NCBI GenBank assembly: GCA_017445475.1
Contig: JAFSUB010000024.1
Coordinates: 1-64,000 of the forward strand
From: Alphaproteobacteria bacterium
GTDB lineage: Bacteria; Pseudomonadota; Alphaproteobacteria; RF32; CAG-239
Reading direction: 5' to 3'
DNA length: 64,000 nt
Shown here piece by piece: positions 18,233 through 26,690 of this stretch. The notes under the pieces are model-generated. The model saw only the letters and a program-made list of their open reading frames with translations, was not told where the DNA came from and did not search any database. The translations under genes were made by a program, and so were the position numbers. Within the stretch, counting starts at the first letter, position 1. Every line of letters starts with the position of its first letter.

Positions 18233-19534
18233 ATGATTCCTCAAGAAATTATTCGCCGCAAAAGAAACAAACAGATTTTGAGTAAAGAAGAAATAGATTC
18301 TTTTGTTGAGGGCATAACTTCGGAAGACATTTCGGACGCACAAATTGCGGCGATGACAATGGCAATGTTCTTAAACGGTTTAAGCGGCAAGGAAACGGTT
18401 GATTTAACGCTTTCAATGCGTGATAGCGGCGATGTTTTGAAGTGGAATTTTGATGCCCCCGTTGTTGATAAGCATTCAACCGGTGGTGTCGGCGATAAAG
18501 TCAGTCTTGTTTTAGGGCCGATTTTGGCCGCATGCGGCTTGTATGTGCCGATGATTTCGGGGCGCGGTTTGGGGCATACGGGCGGAACACTTGATAAACT
18601 TGATTCTGTTGAAGGCTATCAAACGACGCCTTCAAACGAATTGTTTAAAAAAACTGTTCAGGAAGCCGGTTGTGCCATCATCGGGCAGACACAGCATCTT
18701 GCACCTGCCGATAAACGAATTTATGCCGTTCGCGACGTGTGCGCAACGGTTGAGTCAATTCCGCTCATTACCGCCTCGATTTTATCAAAAAAATTGGCTG
18801 CCGGGCTTGATTGTCTGGTTATGGATGTTAAATGCGGCAACGGCGCATTTATGGAAAACGAAGCGGACGCTGCGAATTTGGCTGACTCAATCGTGCGCAT
18901 TGCAAACACCATCGGCACAAAAACAAGCGCTCTTTTAACGGATATGAATTCCGTTTTGGGCAAAACCGTCGGCAATGCCTTGGAAGTTTTTGAAGCCGTG
19001 GAATATCTTAAAGGTCAAGATATCGACAGTCGTTTTGACGAGGTTACGAAAGCGCTTTGCGTCGAAGCGTTGCTTTGTTCAAAAGTTGCCGCCAATTCCA
19101 AAGAAGCTTTAAGCAAAGTTGAAAAAGTCTTGAAATCAGGCGCGGCATTGGAAAGATTTTCAAAAATGGTGGCGCTTTTGGGCGGTCCGGCAGATTTTGT
19201 TGAACATCCGAAAAATTATATGTCGTCTTCGCCGGTCAAACAACCCGTTTTTGCAAATAAAGAAGGGTATGTGTCTGCGATGAACACACGCGATATAGGA
19301 CTTTTGCTTGTTGAACTTAAAGGCTCAAGAACTCACCCGCTGCACACAATTGACCATGCCACGGGTTTTTCTTGTTTTTGCCAGCTTGGTGATAAGGTTG
19401 ACACCAAAACGCCGATTGTTTATGTCCACGCTCAAAACAGCGAGCAGGCGGCCTTTGTGGCAAGAAAGCTTCAAGAGCAAATCATCATCGGTGAAAGACC
19501 AGCTGTCGGCAGTGCCGTGTTGCGGCGGTTTTAA
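18233..19534 (+). CDS. deoA: Thymidine/pyrimidine-nucleoside phosphorylase
   Basis: This enzyme phosphorolyses thymidine or deoxyuridine to the base and deoxyribose 1-phosphate. The 433-residue protein carries the nucleoside phosphorylase signature around SGRGLGHTGGTLDKL and the phosphate-binding KHSTGGVGDKVS. It also has the alpha-helical N-terminal domain and the C-terminal strand domain of the family. Length fits DeoA. It is the third gene of the salvage operon and takes the uridine and deoxyuridine made by Cdd one step further. Confidence 0.93.
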   Translation: MIPQEIIRRKRNKQILSKEEIDSFVEGITSEDISDAQIAAMTMAMFLNGLSGKETVDLTLSMRDSGDVLKWNFDAPVVDKHSTGGVGDKVSLVLGPILAACGLYVPMISGRGLGHTGGTLDKLDSVEGYQTTPSNELFKKTVQEAGCAIIGQTQHLAPADKRIYAVRDVCATVESIPLITASILSKKLAAGLDCLVMDVKCGNGAFMENEADAANLADSIVRIANTIGTKTSALLTDMNSVLGKTVGNALEVFEAVEYLKGQDIDSRFDEVTKALCVEALLCSKVAANSKEALSKVEKVLKSGAALERFSKMVALLGGPADFVEHPKNYMSSSPVKQPVFANKEGYVSAMNTRDIGLLLVELKGSRTHPLHTIDHATGFSCFCQLGDKVDTKTPIVYVHAQNSEQAAFVARKLQEQIIIGERPAVGSAVLRRF

Positions 19535-19635
19535 AAAAATTTGATAAGATGATTGTTTTTTTACGTTCTTGTTATCAATTTATCAATAAAATTGTGCTAA
19601 AAGCAAAAAAAACGAAACAACAAAATGAGGAAAAT

Positions 19636-20637
19636 ATGGTTAAGATTGCTGTTGTCGGTGCAAGTTCAAATTTAGGCCGTGAGATTTTGTCTTTTTTAAG
19701 CGAGGGCGGTTTTGAGGCCTCAGAGATTATTGCGCTTGAGCCAAAATCGCCGATGGGAACAATGGTTTCGTATGGCGAAGACGACGAGCTTGATGTGTTA
19801 AATTTAGATGAGTTTGATTTTTCAAAAGCCGACGTTTCTTTGTTTGCATGCACGCTTGAAATGGCAAAAAAATACTTGATGAAAGCGCACCGCACCAAAA
19901 CGAAAATTGTTGATTGCTCGGGTGCAACAGATTGTGAAACGGATGTGCCGATGATTGTTGCCGGACTAAATGACAGCCTCCTTGAAAACAAACAAACAAA
20001 CATTGCGGCCATACCAAACCCGATTGTAACCCAACTTTTGAAACCGCTTGCAAAAGTCAGCGAAAAATACGGCATTGAAAGAATTGTTTTAAGTGCATAT
20101 CTTTCCGCATCGTTTCACAGCCGCGAAGCGATGGACGAGCTTTTTGCACAAACACGGAAAATTTATATGAACACGCCGTTTTCGGATAATGAAGAAATTT
20201 TCAAAAAGCAAATTGCGTTTAACGTTTTGCCTCAAGTCGGTGAATTTATCGGCGAAGAAACATCGACCGAATGGCAGATTAATGCCGAGGTTAAAAAAGT
20301 TTTGGGCTCAAATGTCAAAGTGCACGCCAATCTTGCCTATGTTCCGGTTTTTATCGGCGCGGGTTTGTTTGTGAATGTTGAAACATCAAAAGATGTTGAT
20401 GTTAATGATGTGCGCACGGCCATCGGCCAAACAGAGGGCGTTGTTGTTTTTGACAAACCTCTTGACGGCGGATATGTCAGTTTAAATGATGTTCAGTCAG
20501 AAACAGACATATACGTCAGCCGCCTGCGGCAAGATGTTTCAACGCAAAACGGTTTCAGCTTTTGGTGTGTGGCCGACAATTTGCGTGCGTCAAGCGCCAA
20601 AAATGCGTATGATGTGATGAAATTAATGCTTAAATAA
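19636..20637 (+). CDS. Aspartate-semialdehyde dehydrogenase-like protein (Usg type), likely non-catalytic
   Basis: This 333-residue protein has the Asd fold: an N-terminal NADP-binding motif (VVGASSNLGREIL, residues 7-19) and the FWCVADNLRA signature near the C-terminus. The active-site segment, normally PNCxT, reads PNPIVTQ at residues 127-133, so the catalytic Cys is gone. The second Asd motif, normally VPVxxGH, reads VPVFIGAGLFVN, so the catalytic His is also gone. The IPNPIVTQLLKPL stretch is closer to E. coli Usg (USG-1), an Asd paralogue, than to Asd. The ATG at 19636 follows GAGG; a longer frame from 19549 lacks a ribosome site. Function unknown. Confidence 0.8.
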   Translation: MVKIAVVGASSNLGREILSFLSEGGFEASEIIALEPKSPMGTMVSYGEDDELDVLNLDEFDFSKADVSLFACTLEMAKKYLMKAHRTKTKIVDCSGATDCETDVPMIVAGLNDSLLENKQTNIAAIPNPIVTQLLKPLAKVSEKYGIERIVLSAYLSASFHSREAMDELFAQTRKIYMNTPFSDNEEIFKKQIAFNVLPQVGEFIGEETSTEWQINAEVKKVLGSNVKVHANLAYVPVFIGAGLFVNVETSKDVDVNDVRTAIGQTEGVVVFDKPLDGGYVSLNDVQSETDIYVSRLRQDVSTQNGFSFWCVADNLRASSAKNAYDVMKLMLK

Positions 20638-20648
20638 AGGAGTTTGTT

Positions 20649-22967
20649 ATGCCCCGTGTTCTTAAAATCGTCTTATTTTTGTTTTTGTGCTTAACTGCTC
20701 CGCTTGAGGCTGCCGATCTGTCCCGAAAAGTTGAGTTTAAGAAAATATCCGAACACCTTACCGTCATCGAGCAAAACCTTAAGGCCGACACACTTTCGCT
20801 TGAACAAATCGATCAACATACGGCCGAGCTTTATAATTTGTCAAACGAGCTATATGAAACAAAACGTTTTAACGAGCGCGAGGCAAAGGTTGTTCAAAAA
20901 CAGCTTGATGCAATGGGCGATTTGGTTGATGGCGAAAAAGAGCTTAAAGAACTTTCAAACAAACGCAGAGAGCTTAAAGATGAGCTGGCCCTTTTGAAAA
21001 GCCGAATTGCCGAAACAGATATTTTGCAGGTCAAAATCGAAGATTTGAATTTGCTCACCTTAAATTATAAAAGCCAAAAAGTTCTGGGAAATTTGGTTGA
21101 CAAGCAGGCTGTTTTGTTTTTACCTCAAACTTTTTTTGACAGCTTCAAACTTTTGGGTTCGTTTTTGTGGGACATCGCAAAATCACCCGTTCATTGGTAT
21201 CAACGCTTGGACGAAAGTTCAAAAGCTTACGTCTTAACATATTTTATACCGATTGTGTTTATCTTAATCGCCGCTTTGTGGATTGGTCTGTTTTTAAGAA
21301 GACTCATCTTAAAACATTGGGGATATCAAACATCGGTTGAAACGCCCAACATTGTTCAAAAATTGAGAGCATCGCTTGCAAACGGTGTTGCATACGGATT
21401 GGTGCCCGCGCTGATTGTCAGCGGATTTTTGGGTTGGTTTATCGGTTCAAAAATATTTACGGTCGGTCTTTTCGGGCTTGTGTGTCGTGAAACTTTAATT
21501 TGGGTTTTGTATTTAATTGTGGTGCGTGCAATTGTTCTGGCGCTTCTTGCTCCTCATTACGAAAAGTGGCGTCCGATTAACGTTTCAAACAACAAGGCGG
21601 TTAAACTCGTCAGAGCCGTCTTTTTGAGTATGATTTTGATTGCGGTTCCGAGCGTTTTGGAAAAAATTGCAATACACGCCATATATGACCCGCTTCTTAT
21701 CAATTTGTTGGTTTGTTTTTGCTCAATGGCCAAAGCCATCTCGATTATGTTAATCACGGCCACCATGCTTTCATCTGAAAATGAAACCGATGAAAAACGC
21801 GCCATTGCTTTTCGAATCAACATTTTAACGGCCATTATTGCGCTTGGAACATTCGGTGTTGCGCTTTTCGGATATCCAAATATGTCGGCATACATCTTAA
21901 ATCGTTATATTTTCAGTGCGTTTTTGTTCGGGCTGTTTTTGGTTGTGCGGCGTTTTTTGTGCGAGCTTATCCGGCGCATTTTTCTTGTCGGCCTTTGGGG
22001 CAGAAGCTTTCGAGCACGTCGCTCGCTTGTCATCAGAATCAATTTTGTTTTAAGCTTTTTCATCAGCCCGATTTTGGCACTGCTGTTTGTCTTTGTTTTG
22101 CTTAATCTTTGGGGCTTTTCGAGCGACTTCTTGAAACATATCGCCAAAAAGATTCTTTTCGGGTTTGATGTTGGGGGAATCCGAATTTCGCTCGTGGCCA
22201 TCATCTTTGGCGTATTAACATTTATGGTTTGCTCATCGCTTGTCAAAATCTTTCGGCGCCATTTAATGCAAAACGCTTTCACGCATTTGGAAATTGATGA
22301 GGGCATCAGACATTCGCTCGATTCGTTTATAAACTTTATCGGTATGGTCCTTGCCGTGTTGCTTGCAATTATGGTTATGGGCGGCAATTTAACAAACCTA
22401 ACGGTCATCGCCGGTGCATTGTCTGTTGGAATCGGTTTTGGTTTGCAAAATGTGATTAACAACTTTGTTTCAGGCATCATCATCTTGTTTGAGCGCCCCT
22501 TTAAGGTTGGCGATTGGGTAAACATTGCCGGTGAAGAAGGCAAAATCAAGCAAATCAACATTCGTTCAACCGAGCTTGAAACGTTCAAAAAAACAAGCGT
22601 GATTGTGCCGAATGCAACGCTTCTTTCTTCGTCGGTCATTAACATGACACACGACAACAACTGGACGAGGGTTAATGTTTCGGTTGGTGTTGCCTACGGT
22701 TCGGATGTTGAAAAAGTGCGTGATATTTTAATTGAGTGCGCCCTGAAAAATCCGAAAGTTTTGAAAAGACCGGCACCCTATGTTGTTTTCCAAAATTTCG
22801 GTGCAAGTTCGCTTGATTTTGACCTGCGCTGCTATTCCGACAACATCTGGGAAGGGTGGAGCATTCCGAGCGAGCTTCGTTTTGCAATCAACAAGCGTTT
22901 TAATGAAGAAGGCATTGAAATTCCGTTCCAGCAAATTGTCATTCATCAGGCAGACAAAACAGAGTAA
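20649..22967 (+). CDS. Large MscS-family mechanosensitive channel
   Basis: The protein has 772 residues. It starts with a signal peptide (cleavage likely after APLEA, about residue 24), then a periplasmic coiled-coil region at about 30-125. Several membrane helices follow between about 180 and 540. The C-terminal MscS domain begins near residue 570 with the pore helix region (IAGALSVGIGFGLQNVINNF), then the beta domain (ERPFKVGDWVNI) and the cytoplasmic vestibule. This layout matches MscK/YbdG/DUF3772-type channels that release solutes on hypo-osmotic shock. The ATG follows AAAGGAG, 11 bases after the Usg-like gene. Confidence 0.88.
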   Translation: MPRVLKIVLFLFLCLTAPLEAADLSRKVEFKKISEHLTVIEQNLKADTLSLEQIDQHTAELYNLSNELYETKRFNEREAKVVQKQLDAMGDLVDGEKELKELSNKRRELKDELALLKSRIAETDILQVKIEDLNLLTLNYKSQKVLGNLVDKQAVLFLPQTFFDSFKLLGSFLWDIAKSPVHWYQRLDESSKAYVLTYFIPIVFILIAALWIGLFLRRLILKHWGYQTSVETPNIVQKLRASLANGVAYGLVPALIVSGFLGWFIGSKIFTVGLFGLVCRETLIWVLYLIVVRAIVLALLAPHYEKWRPINVSNNKAVKLVRAVFLSMILIAVPSVLEKIAIHAIYDPLLINLLVCFCSMAKAISIMLITATMLSSENETDEKRAIAFRINILTAIIALGTFGVALFGYPNMSAYILNRYIFSAFLFGLFLVVRRFLCELIRRIFLVGLWGRSFRARRSLVIRINFVLSFFISPILALLFVFVLLNLWGFSSDFLKHIAKKILFGFDVGGIRISLVAIIFGVLTFMVCSSLVKIFRRHLMQNAFTHLEIDEGIRHSLDSFINFIGMVLAVLLAIMVMGGNLTNLTVIAGALSVGIGFGLQNVINNFVSGIIILFERPFKVGDWVNIAGEEGKIKQINIRSTELETFKKTSVIVPNATLLSSSVINMTHDNNWTRVNVSVGVAYGSDVEKVRDILIECALKNPKVLKRPAPYVVFQNFGASSLDFDLRCYSDNIWEGWSIPSELRFAINKRFNEEGIEIPFQQIVIHQADKTE

Positions 22968-23013
22968 TAAAACACATTTTGCACGTTTGTTTGAAAATTT
23001 TTTAAAATAATGC

Positions 23014-23041
23014 TTGCATTAAAAAAATTTTCAGTTATTTT
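23014..23041 (+). promoter_or_regulatory. Possible tRNA-Thr promoter
   Basis: TTGCAT at 23014-23019, a 16-base spacer and TATTTT at 23036-23041 lie 10 bases before the tRNA 5' end. The -10 element is only a moderate match. Confidence 0.4.
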
Positions 23042-23051
23042 AAGGGGCAAT

Positions 23052-23127
23052 GCCGGTTTAGCTCAGCTGGTAGAGCAACGCATTCGTAATGCGTGGGTCG
23101 GGCGTTCGAATCTCCTAACCGGCACCA
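23052..23127 (+). tRNA. tRNA-Thr (anticodon CGU), phage-reconstituted 3' half
   Basis: The 76-nt cloverleaf has a 7-bp acceptor stem (GCCGGTT with AACCGGC), a D-arm, a 5-bp anticodon stem around TTCGTAA (anticodon CGT, reads ACG) and an encoded CCA. The T-stem (23100-23104 with 23112-23116) contains a C-U mismatch (23103 with 23113) and one G-U pair. The tRNA is the prophage integration site: its 5' half is host DNA and everything past the anticodon loop is phage-supplied. The displaced host 3' half lies at 57984-58016. Confidence 0.95.
23080..23094. other. attL core
   Basis: The 15-bp sequence GCATTCGTAATGCGT, covering the tRNA anticodon stem-loop, is repeated exactly at 57969-57983. Crossover in the anticodon loop is common for tyrosine integrases. 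Confidence 0.85.
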
Positions 23128-23133
23128 GTTTCC

Positions 23134-23158
23134 AACCCTAGAGAAATCTAGGGTTTTT
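23134..23158 (+). terminator. tRNA-Thr terminator
   Basis: A 9-bp perfect stem (AACCCTAGA with its complement, 23134-23142 and 23147-23155) with a GAAA loop is followed by a T-run. It lies 6 bases past CCA in phage-supplied DNA, so the prophage also provides the terminator of the tRNA. Confidence 0.85.
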
Positions 23159-23191
23159 ACATATCCAAAGCAAATAATAAAAGTGTTGAAT

Positions 23192-23255
23192 TTGTGCAAA
23201 TTGTGCAAAAAAATGGGGGTATTTTCCTATAAAGTTGCACAATTTTTGCACAAAA
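23192..23255. promoter_or_regulatory. Left-arm integrase binding sites (candidate)
   Basis: Two tandem TTGTGCAAA units at 23192-23209 and two direct TTGCACAA units at 23235-23253 read as the same octamer in opposite orientations. The pair at 23235-23255 matches 57890-57910 at the other prophage end in 20 of 21 bases. Short octamers repeated on both arms are what tyrosine integrases use as arm-type sites. Confidence 0.55.
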
Positions 23256-23258
23256 CTT

Positions 23259-23441
23259 TCACGCCGCATCTTGCGATTCGCTCATTCTCTCAACAGCCTT
23301 TTTTTCATCAAAGCAAAGCCGTTCATAATATTCGCTCTTTTTACCTCTGTTGAACTCTGAAATAGGTCTATGATAGCCCATACACCGTGTCCAAATTTCA
23401 CAGGGTTGTCTTTCTGAATCCGCTAACTCAATCTTGTTCAT
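23259..23441 (-). CDS. Small protein resembling the C-terminal region of anaerobic NrdD
   Basis: This 60-residue protein resembles a fragment of class III ribonucleotide reductase near its C-terminus: CEIWTRCMGYHRPISEFN followed by GKKSEYYERLCF. The glycyl-radical loop itself is absent, so it cannot be an enzyme alone. Similar short proteins occur in phages of anaerobes. It is the last late gene of the prophage and overlaps the preceding gene by 14 bases. The role is unknown; a zinc-binding or NrdD-interacting part is a guess. Confidence 0.55.
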   Translation of the reverse strand: MNKIELADSERQPCEIWTRCMGYHRPISEFNRGKKSEYYERLCFDEKKAVERMSESQDAA

Positions 23442-23658
23442 CTTCTACCTCTACCTCTTCGTAATTATCCATCACATCACCGTCTTTAAGCCAAACGGAA
23501 GTGCCGACATTTTCTCCGTCTGAAATGCGCACCAGCTCAAAGCCTTCTTCGGCGTTTAAGATGTCCATCGTCTCTAAAATGGTCGCACCTTTGGGCACAT
23601 TACCGCCAACATAGATGATGCCGTTATATTCGTATTTGTAACATTGTGTAATAAACAT
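23428..23658 (-). CDS. Hypothetical acidic phage protein
   Basis: This 76-residue protein has an acidic C-terminus (DNYEEVEVEDEQD). I do not recognise the family. It follows the LRR gene by 13 bases in the late operon, preceded by an AAGGAG-type site. Confidence 0.6.
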   Translation of the reverse strand: MFITQCYKYEYNGIIYVGGNVPKGATILETMDILNAEEGFELVRISDGENVGTSVWLKDGDVMDNYEEVEVEDEQD

Positions 23659-23671
23659 ATTTTTTTACTCC

Positions 23672-24655
23672 TTATGAAGTTGCCGGCAAATCAAAGGCAA
23701 GAACGACATATCCGCTCGCTCCGCCAAAGTTTGGATAACCGCTTAAACCGGATATGGTCGATTGCAGATTGCTCGGAAAGTGTAGCGTATGGGTTTTTGT
23801 TCCATACGTTGAATTCATCATTTGTACAAATTGGTTTGTCTTAGAACCAAAGCTTGATGTTGTTAAAGCATTAAAATATACGTCTGTTAAATTCTTGTTT
23901 CCATAAAAAGCTGATTGTAGCCCATAACTGTCAATTGCTGTTAATGTTGGAAAAGACACATTTGTTAATGCAGGATTATAAACCCCAGTATAAAAAACAC
24001 TACTAAGTCCATATGAACCAACGGTTGTTAATGCTGTAAAAGAAACGCTCGTGAAACCACAATATGAAAAAGCATAGTAAAGACCATGGTTTCCAACGGT
24101 TGTTAATGCTGATAAATCTACTGTAGTTAACTTTTGACAGTTATAAAAAGCATATTGTAATCCATATTCTTCGACAGTTGTTAATTTTGATAAATTCAAA
24201 TTTCCTATTAATTCTGAACACCCTCTTAAAGTTTGAGAAAGTCCGTAAGCTCCAACGGTTGTTAATTTTGATAGGTTTATACTTGTTAGCCCCGTGCACT
24301 CATAAAAAGCGTATTCGAGACCTCTCACACCAACAGTTGTTAAAGATGGAAAAGATAAATTTCCTATCAATTCAGAATGGCTGTAAAAAGCATACCAAAG
24401 TGACCAGTTACCGACACTTGTTATATCGCTAAACTCGTTTCCTGTTAAAGCACCACTCCTACGACTTGCAACACCACTTGTTACTTGATAAGAAGGAAAT
24501 TCAGAATATCCACTGCCACTCGGTATTGTTGCAATATCCGTTGCAAGTTGGCTTGAGCCGCCGCCACTTGTTACCGTTCCGCCTTTGTTTGTAATGGCTG
24601 TTCTTGCGTTTTGTATGTCGGTATTTAACGCCGTTAATGCGCTTGCTATTGTCAT
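23672..24655 (-). CDS. BspA-like leucine-rich repeat protein of the tail-fibre module
   Basis: This 327-residue protein starts with a phage-fibre-like N-terminal segment (MTIASALTALNTDIQNARTAITNKG; residues 1-50). It then carries roughly eight BspA/TpLRR-type repeats of 22-25 residues with the pattern LTTVGxxGLxYAFYxC. A 40-residue non-repeat C-terminal cap follows. BspA-type repeats usually occur in surface proteins of gut and oral bacteria and protists that bind host or bacterial surfaces. Its place at the end of the tail-fibre genes, with an ATGA overlap to the previous gene, makes it a candidate receptor-binding or adhesin tip of the virion. That role is inference. Confidence 0.75.
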   Translation of the reverse strand: MTIASALTALNTDIQNARTAITNKGGTVTSGGGSSQLATDIATIPSGSGYSEFPSYQVTSGVASRRSGALTGNEFSDITSVGNWSLWYAFYSHSELIGNLSFPSLTTVGVRGLEYAFYECTGLTSINLSKLTTVGAYGLSQTLRGCSELIGNLNLSKLTTVEEYGLQYAFYNCQKLTTVDLSALTTVGNHGLYYAFSYCGFTSVSFTALTTVGSYGLSSVFYTGVYNPALTNVSFPTLTAIDSYGLQSAFYGNKNLTDVYFNALTTSSFGSKTNQFVQMMNSTYGTKTHTLHFPSNLQSTISGLSGYPNFGGASGYVVLAFDLPATS

Positions 24656-24891
24656 GATACGCCTCTTATTGTGTTGATTGCGCTTTCCACATCGCCGAGC
24701 AAATCATAAACACACTTCGCACTCGGATATTGCGCATCGGTGCTTGCGCTTGAAAGCGATGTTACAAGGTTTGAGGTTTGCTTTGTGTCCGCGTATGCCT
24801 TAACCGCCGCTTGGGAAGAAACAACGCTGTTTGAAGCGCTGTTTCCGCCAAGTGTCGTGTCGGTATCAAGATTTAAGAATGTGCTTGCCAT
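24652..24891 (-). CDS. Short tail-fibre-like protein
   Basis: This 79-residue protein has the segment TDTTLGGNSASNSVVSSQAAVKAYAD, common in phage fibre stalks. It overlaps the LRR gene by the ATGA sequence, so both products are probably made together and may form one fibre. No domain beyond this is seen. Confidence 0.6.
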   Translation of the reverse strand: MASTFLNLDTDTTLGGNSASNSVVSSQAAVKAYADTKQTSNLVTSLSSASTDAQYPSAKCVYDLLGDVESAINTIRGVS

Positions 24892-24901
24892 TTTGCACCT
24901 C

Positions 24902-26002
24902 TTAACCGATAATCACAGCCTTATATGTTCCGGCCGAGATGTTGCACGCGCTGTTCATTTTAATTGTTACCGAGCCGCTGCCGAGTGTTTGCTCCGCAAA
25001 AACCATATTGCCCGATGAAACCTCATAAATCTGCACAATCGCATTTGTCGGCGTTGAAGAGATTGTCCACGTGCAAACGCCGCCTGTAGCCGTGAGCGCC
25101 GGATTGGTCGCTGTTGTTACGTGCGCCGCACTTGTTGTGTATGTCGCAAGTTTTTTCGGCGTGATGAACTTTGTGTCGTTTGTGCCGGCCGTTACTTCGG
25201 CATCGGTTGCAATGGCCGCAATACCGGCTGTGCTTTCGGTTGCTTGTGCGGGTGAGGCTGAAATTTCAACATACGTTGAGCCGCTCCAGCGATAGGTTTT
25301 GTTTAAGTATTCACCCGTTGATAACACAACATAAATCTTGCCTGTTTCAGGCGTTAAAGCCGAACCGCCGTCTGTGGCAGAAAGCCAGCCCGCTGACAGA
25401 GCCGTTGCACCACTGACAATATAGCTGTCCACAACATCGTCAACAAAACTCGGAAGTTGTGCAGACGGCACTTTACCCGAAGAATCAAGCGTAGCGACAC
25501 CGCTGTTTGCCCCCAAAAGGGAAGTTGCAACATAGGTTGCGCTGATGTCCGGAATGTCAGAGGCCGACAAATCTGCACCCGATGTGACCAAACCTTTTGC
25601 GTCATAGGTGATTTTTGTTTTTGTTCCGCCCGTGATGGCTGCGTTTGCCGTTACTTTTGTTGCAAGCTGTTTGGGGTTGACGGCAAGCGTTTCGCTTGTG
25701 CCGGTTGTTGCTTCCGTGTCGGTTGCAATTTCAATCACACCGGCGGCCGATGATGAGGCCGTTCCGACACTCACCGTTCCGCCCGTTTCGGACAAAGGCG
25801 TTGAAAATGTGTATGTCGTGCCCTGCGCCAAAGCATTAACCCAAGCCGAGCCGTTGTAAACATACATCAGGTTGTCCGCTGTATTAAAATATGTTTGACC
25901 TGCAATCGGATTAGAAGGCGCAACCGAGAGGTTTTGCACCACCGCGTTTTGCAGTTCGTTTTTGTTTAAGTTGAGATCTGTTAAAAAATTGTTTTGTGCC
26001 AT
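24902..26002 (-). CDS. Tail fibre protein
   Basis: The protein has 366 residues. The N-terminus (ELQNAVVQNLSVAPSNPIAGQTYFNTADNLMYVYNGSAW) is a common fibre-anchor motif. Two repeats of the type AAGVIEIATDTEATTGTSETLAVNPKQLAT and AGIAAIATDAEVTAGTNDTKFITPKKLAT, standard in side-tail-fibre stalks, follow. The C-terminal 80 residues form a small beta domain. The ATG follows AAAGGAAC. Confidence 0.8.
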   Translation of the reverse strand: MAQNNFLTDLNLNKNELQNAVVQNLSVAPSNPIAGQTYFNTADNLMYVYNGSAWVNALAQGTTYTFSTPLSETGGTVSVGTASSSAAGVIEIATDTEATTGTSETLAVNPKQLATKVTANAAITGGTKTKITYDAKGLVTSGADLSASDIPDISATYVATSLLGANSGVATLDSSGKVPSAQLPSFVDDVVDSYIVSGATALSAGWLSATDGGSALTPETGKIYVVLSTGEYLNKTYRWSGSTYVEISASPAQATESTAGIAAIATDAEVTAGTNDTKFITPKKLATYTTSAAHVTTATNPALTATGGVCTWTISSTPTNAIVQIYEVSSGNMVFAEQTLGSGSVTIKMNSACNISAGTYKAVIIG

Positions 26003-26041
26003 TGTTTTTGTTCCTTTCAGTTCAAACCATTGTTTTTTTTG

Positions 26042-26320
26042 TTAATTCAAATAAGCCTTTCCTCTTGTTGCGGCGTTAAATGTTGCCACGCAAGTGTTTG
26101 TGTCGATATATTGCACGGCAGGCCAAATCACATTGTCCGCCGTGTCCACCACCGTAACCGATGGTTTTTTGTTCAAGTTGTGCTCAATTGTCCAGCTGAT
26201 GCTCGCAACACCCTGTTCGAAGATAAATGTTTTATCGCTGATAAATTTTGCATCCGCTTGTTGCTTTGTATAAACCTCTTCGGCAAGCCGTGAAAGAGGT
26301 ATCTTGCTCGTATCTGTCAT
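26042..26320 (-). CDS. Small tail-fibre-associated protein
   Basis: This 92-residue protein has a short linker (PLSRLAEEVYTKQQADAKFI) followed by a beta-rich part (SWTIEHNLNKKPSVTVVDTADNVIWPAVQYI) seen in many phage fibre C-terminal modules. It overlaps the preceding gene by 4 bases. Probably structural. Confidence 0.6.
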   Translation of the reverse strand: MTDTSKIPLSRLAEEVYTKQQADAKFISDKTFIFEQGVASISWTIEHNLNKKPSVTVVDTADNVIWPAVQYIDTNTCVATFNAATRGKAYLN

Positions 26321-26679
26321 ATTGTTTCCTCCGGATATGGATAACGATTTTTAATGTCTGCAACTTTTTCTTCACGCTCGGCGATAAGTTTTTCAATTTC
26401 TTCTTCGGGCAAAGGTGCTACATCGCGCAAACGTTGAATGTGTGCAGTAATTGGGTCAACCTCTATTTGATAGGCGGCCGCTCTCTTTTGGCATTGTTCT
26501 TCTTTAGTTGGAATGTGTGGTTCAGGCGGATAACCTATTCGAAAATAACGATTCGGTAAATTCCGCCTGTCAACAAGTTCATCAAACGAAACATTATGAG
26601 TTTTGCACCATCTTCGAGCTTCTTCAAAGTTCAAATCTCTTGTTCCATCAACATATTTGATAATTTCCCCGTAATTCAT
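26317..26679 (-). CDS. Hypothetical protein of the tail module (possible fibre chaperone)
   Basis: This 120-residue, soluble, charged protein has no clear domain. A helix-rich C-terminus (PLPEEEIEKLIAEREEKVADIKNRYP) resembles tail-fibre assembly chaperones in composition and position, but this is weak. The ATG follows AAGGAAAA. Confidence 0.45.
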   Translation of the reverse strand: MNYGEIIKYVDGTRDLNFEEARRWCKTHNVSFDELVDRRNLPNRYFRIGYPPEPHIPTKEEQCQKRAAAYQIEVDPITAHIQRLRDVAPLPEEEIEKLIAEREEKVADIKNRYPYPEETI

Positions 26680-26690
26680 TGTATTTTCCT

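Noticed and set aside
21905-22660. 251-codon frame opposite the MscS-family gene
   Set aside because: It is the reverse of the conserved channel domain; composition (Met, Ile, Thr, Lys-rich) is typical of antisense frames.
23192-23255. Possible CRISPR-like spaced repeats
   Set aside because: The units are 8-9 bases, adjacent and present at both prophage ends; no spacers or cas genes. Integrase arm sites explain them.
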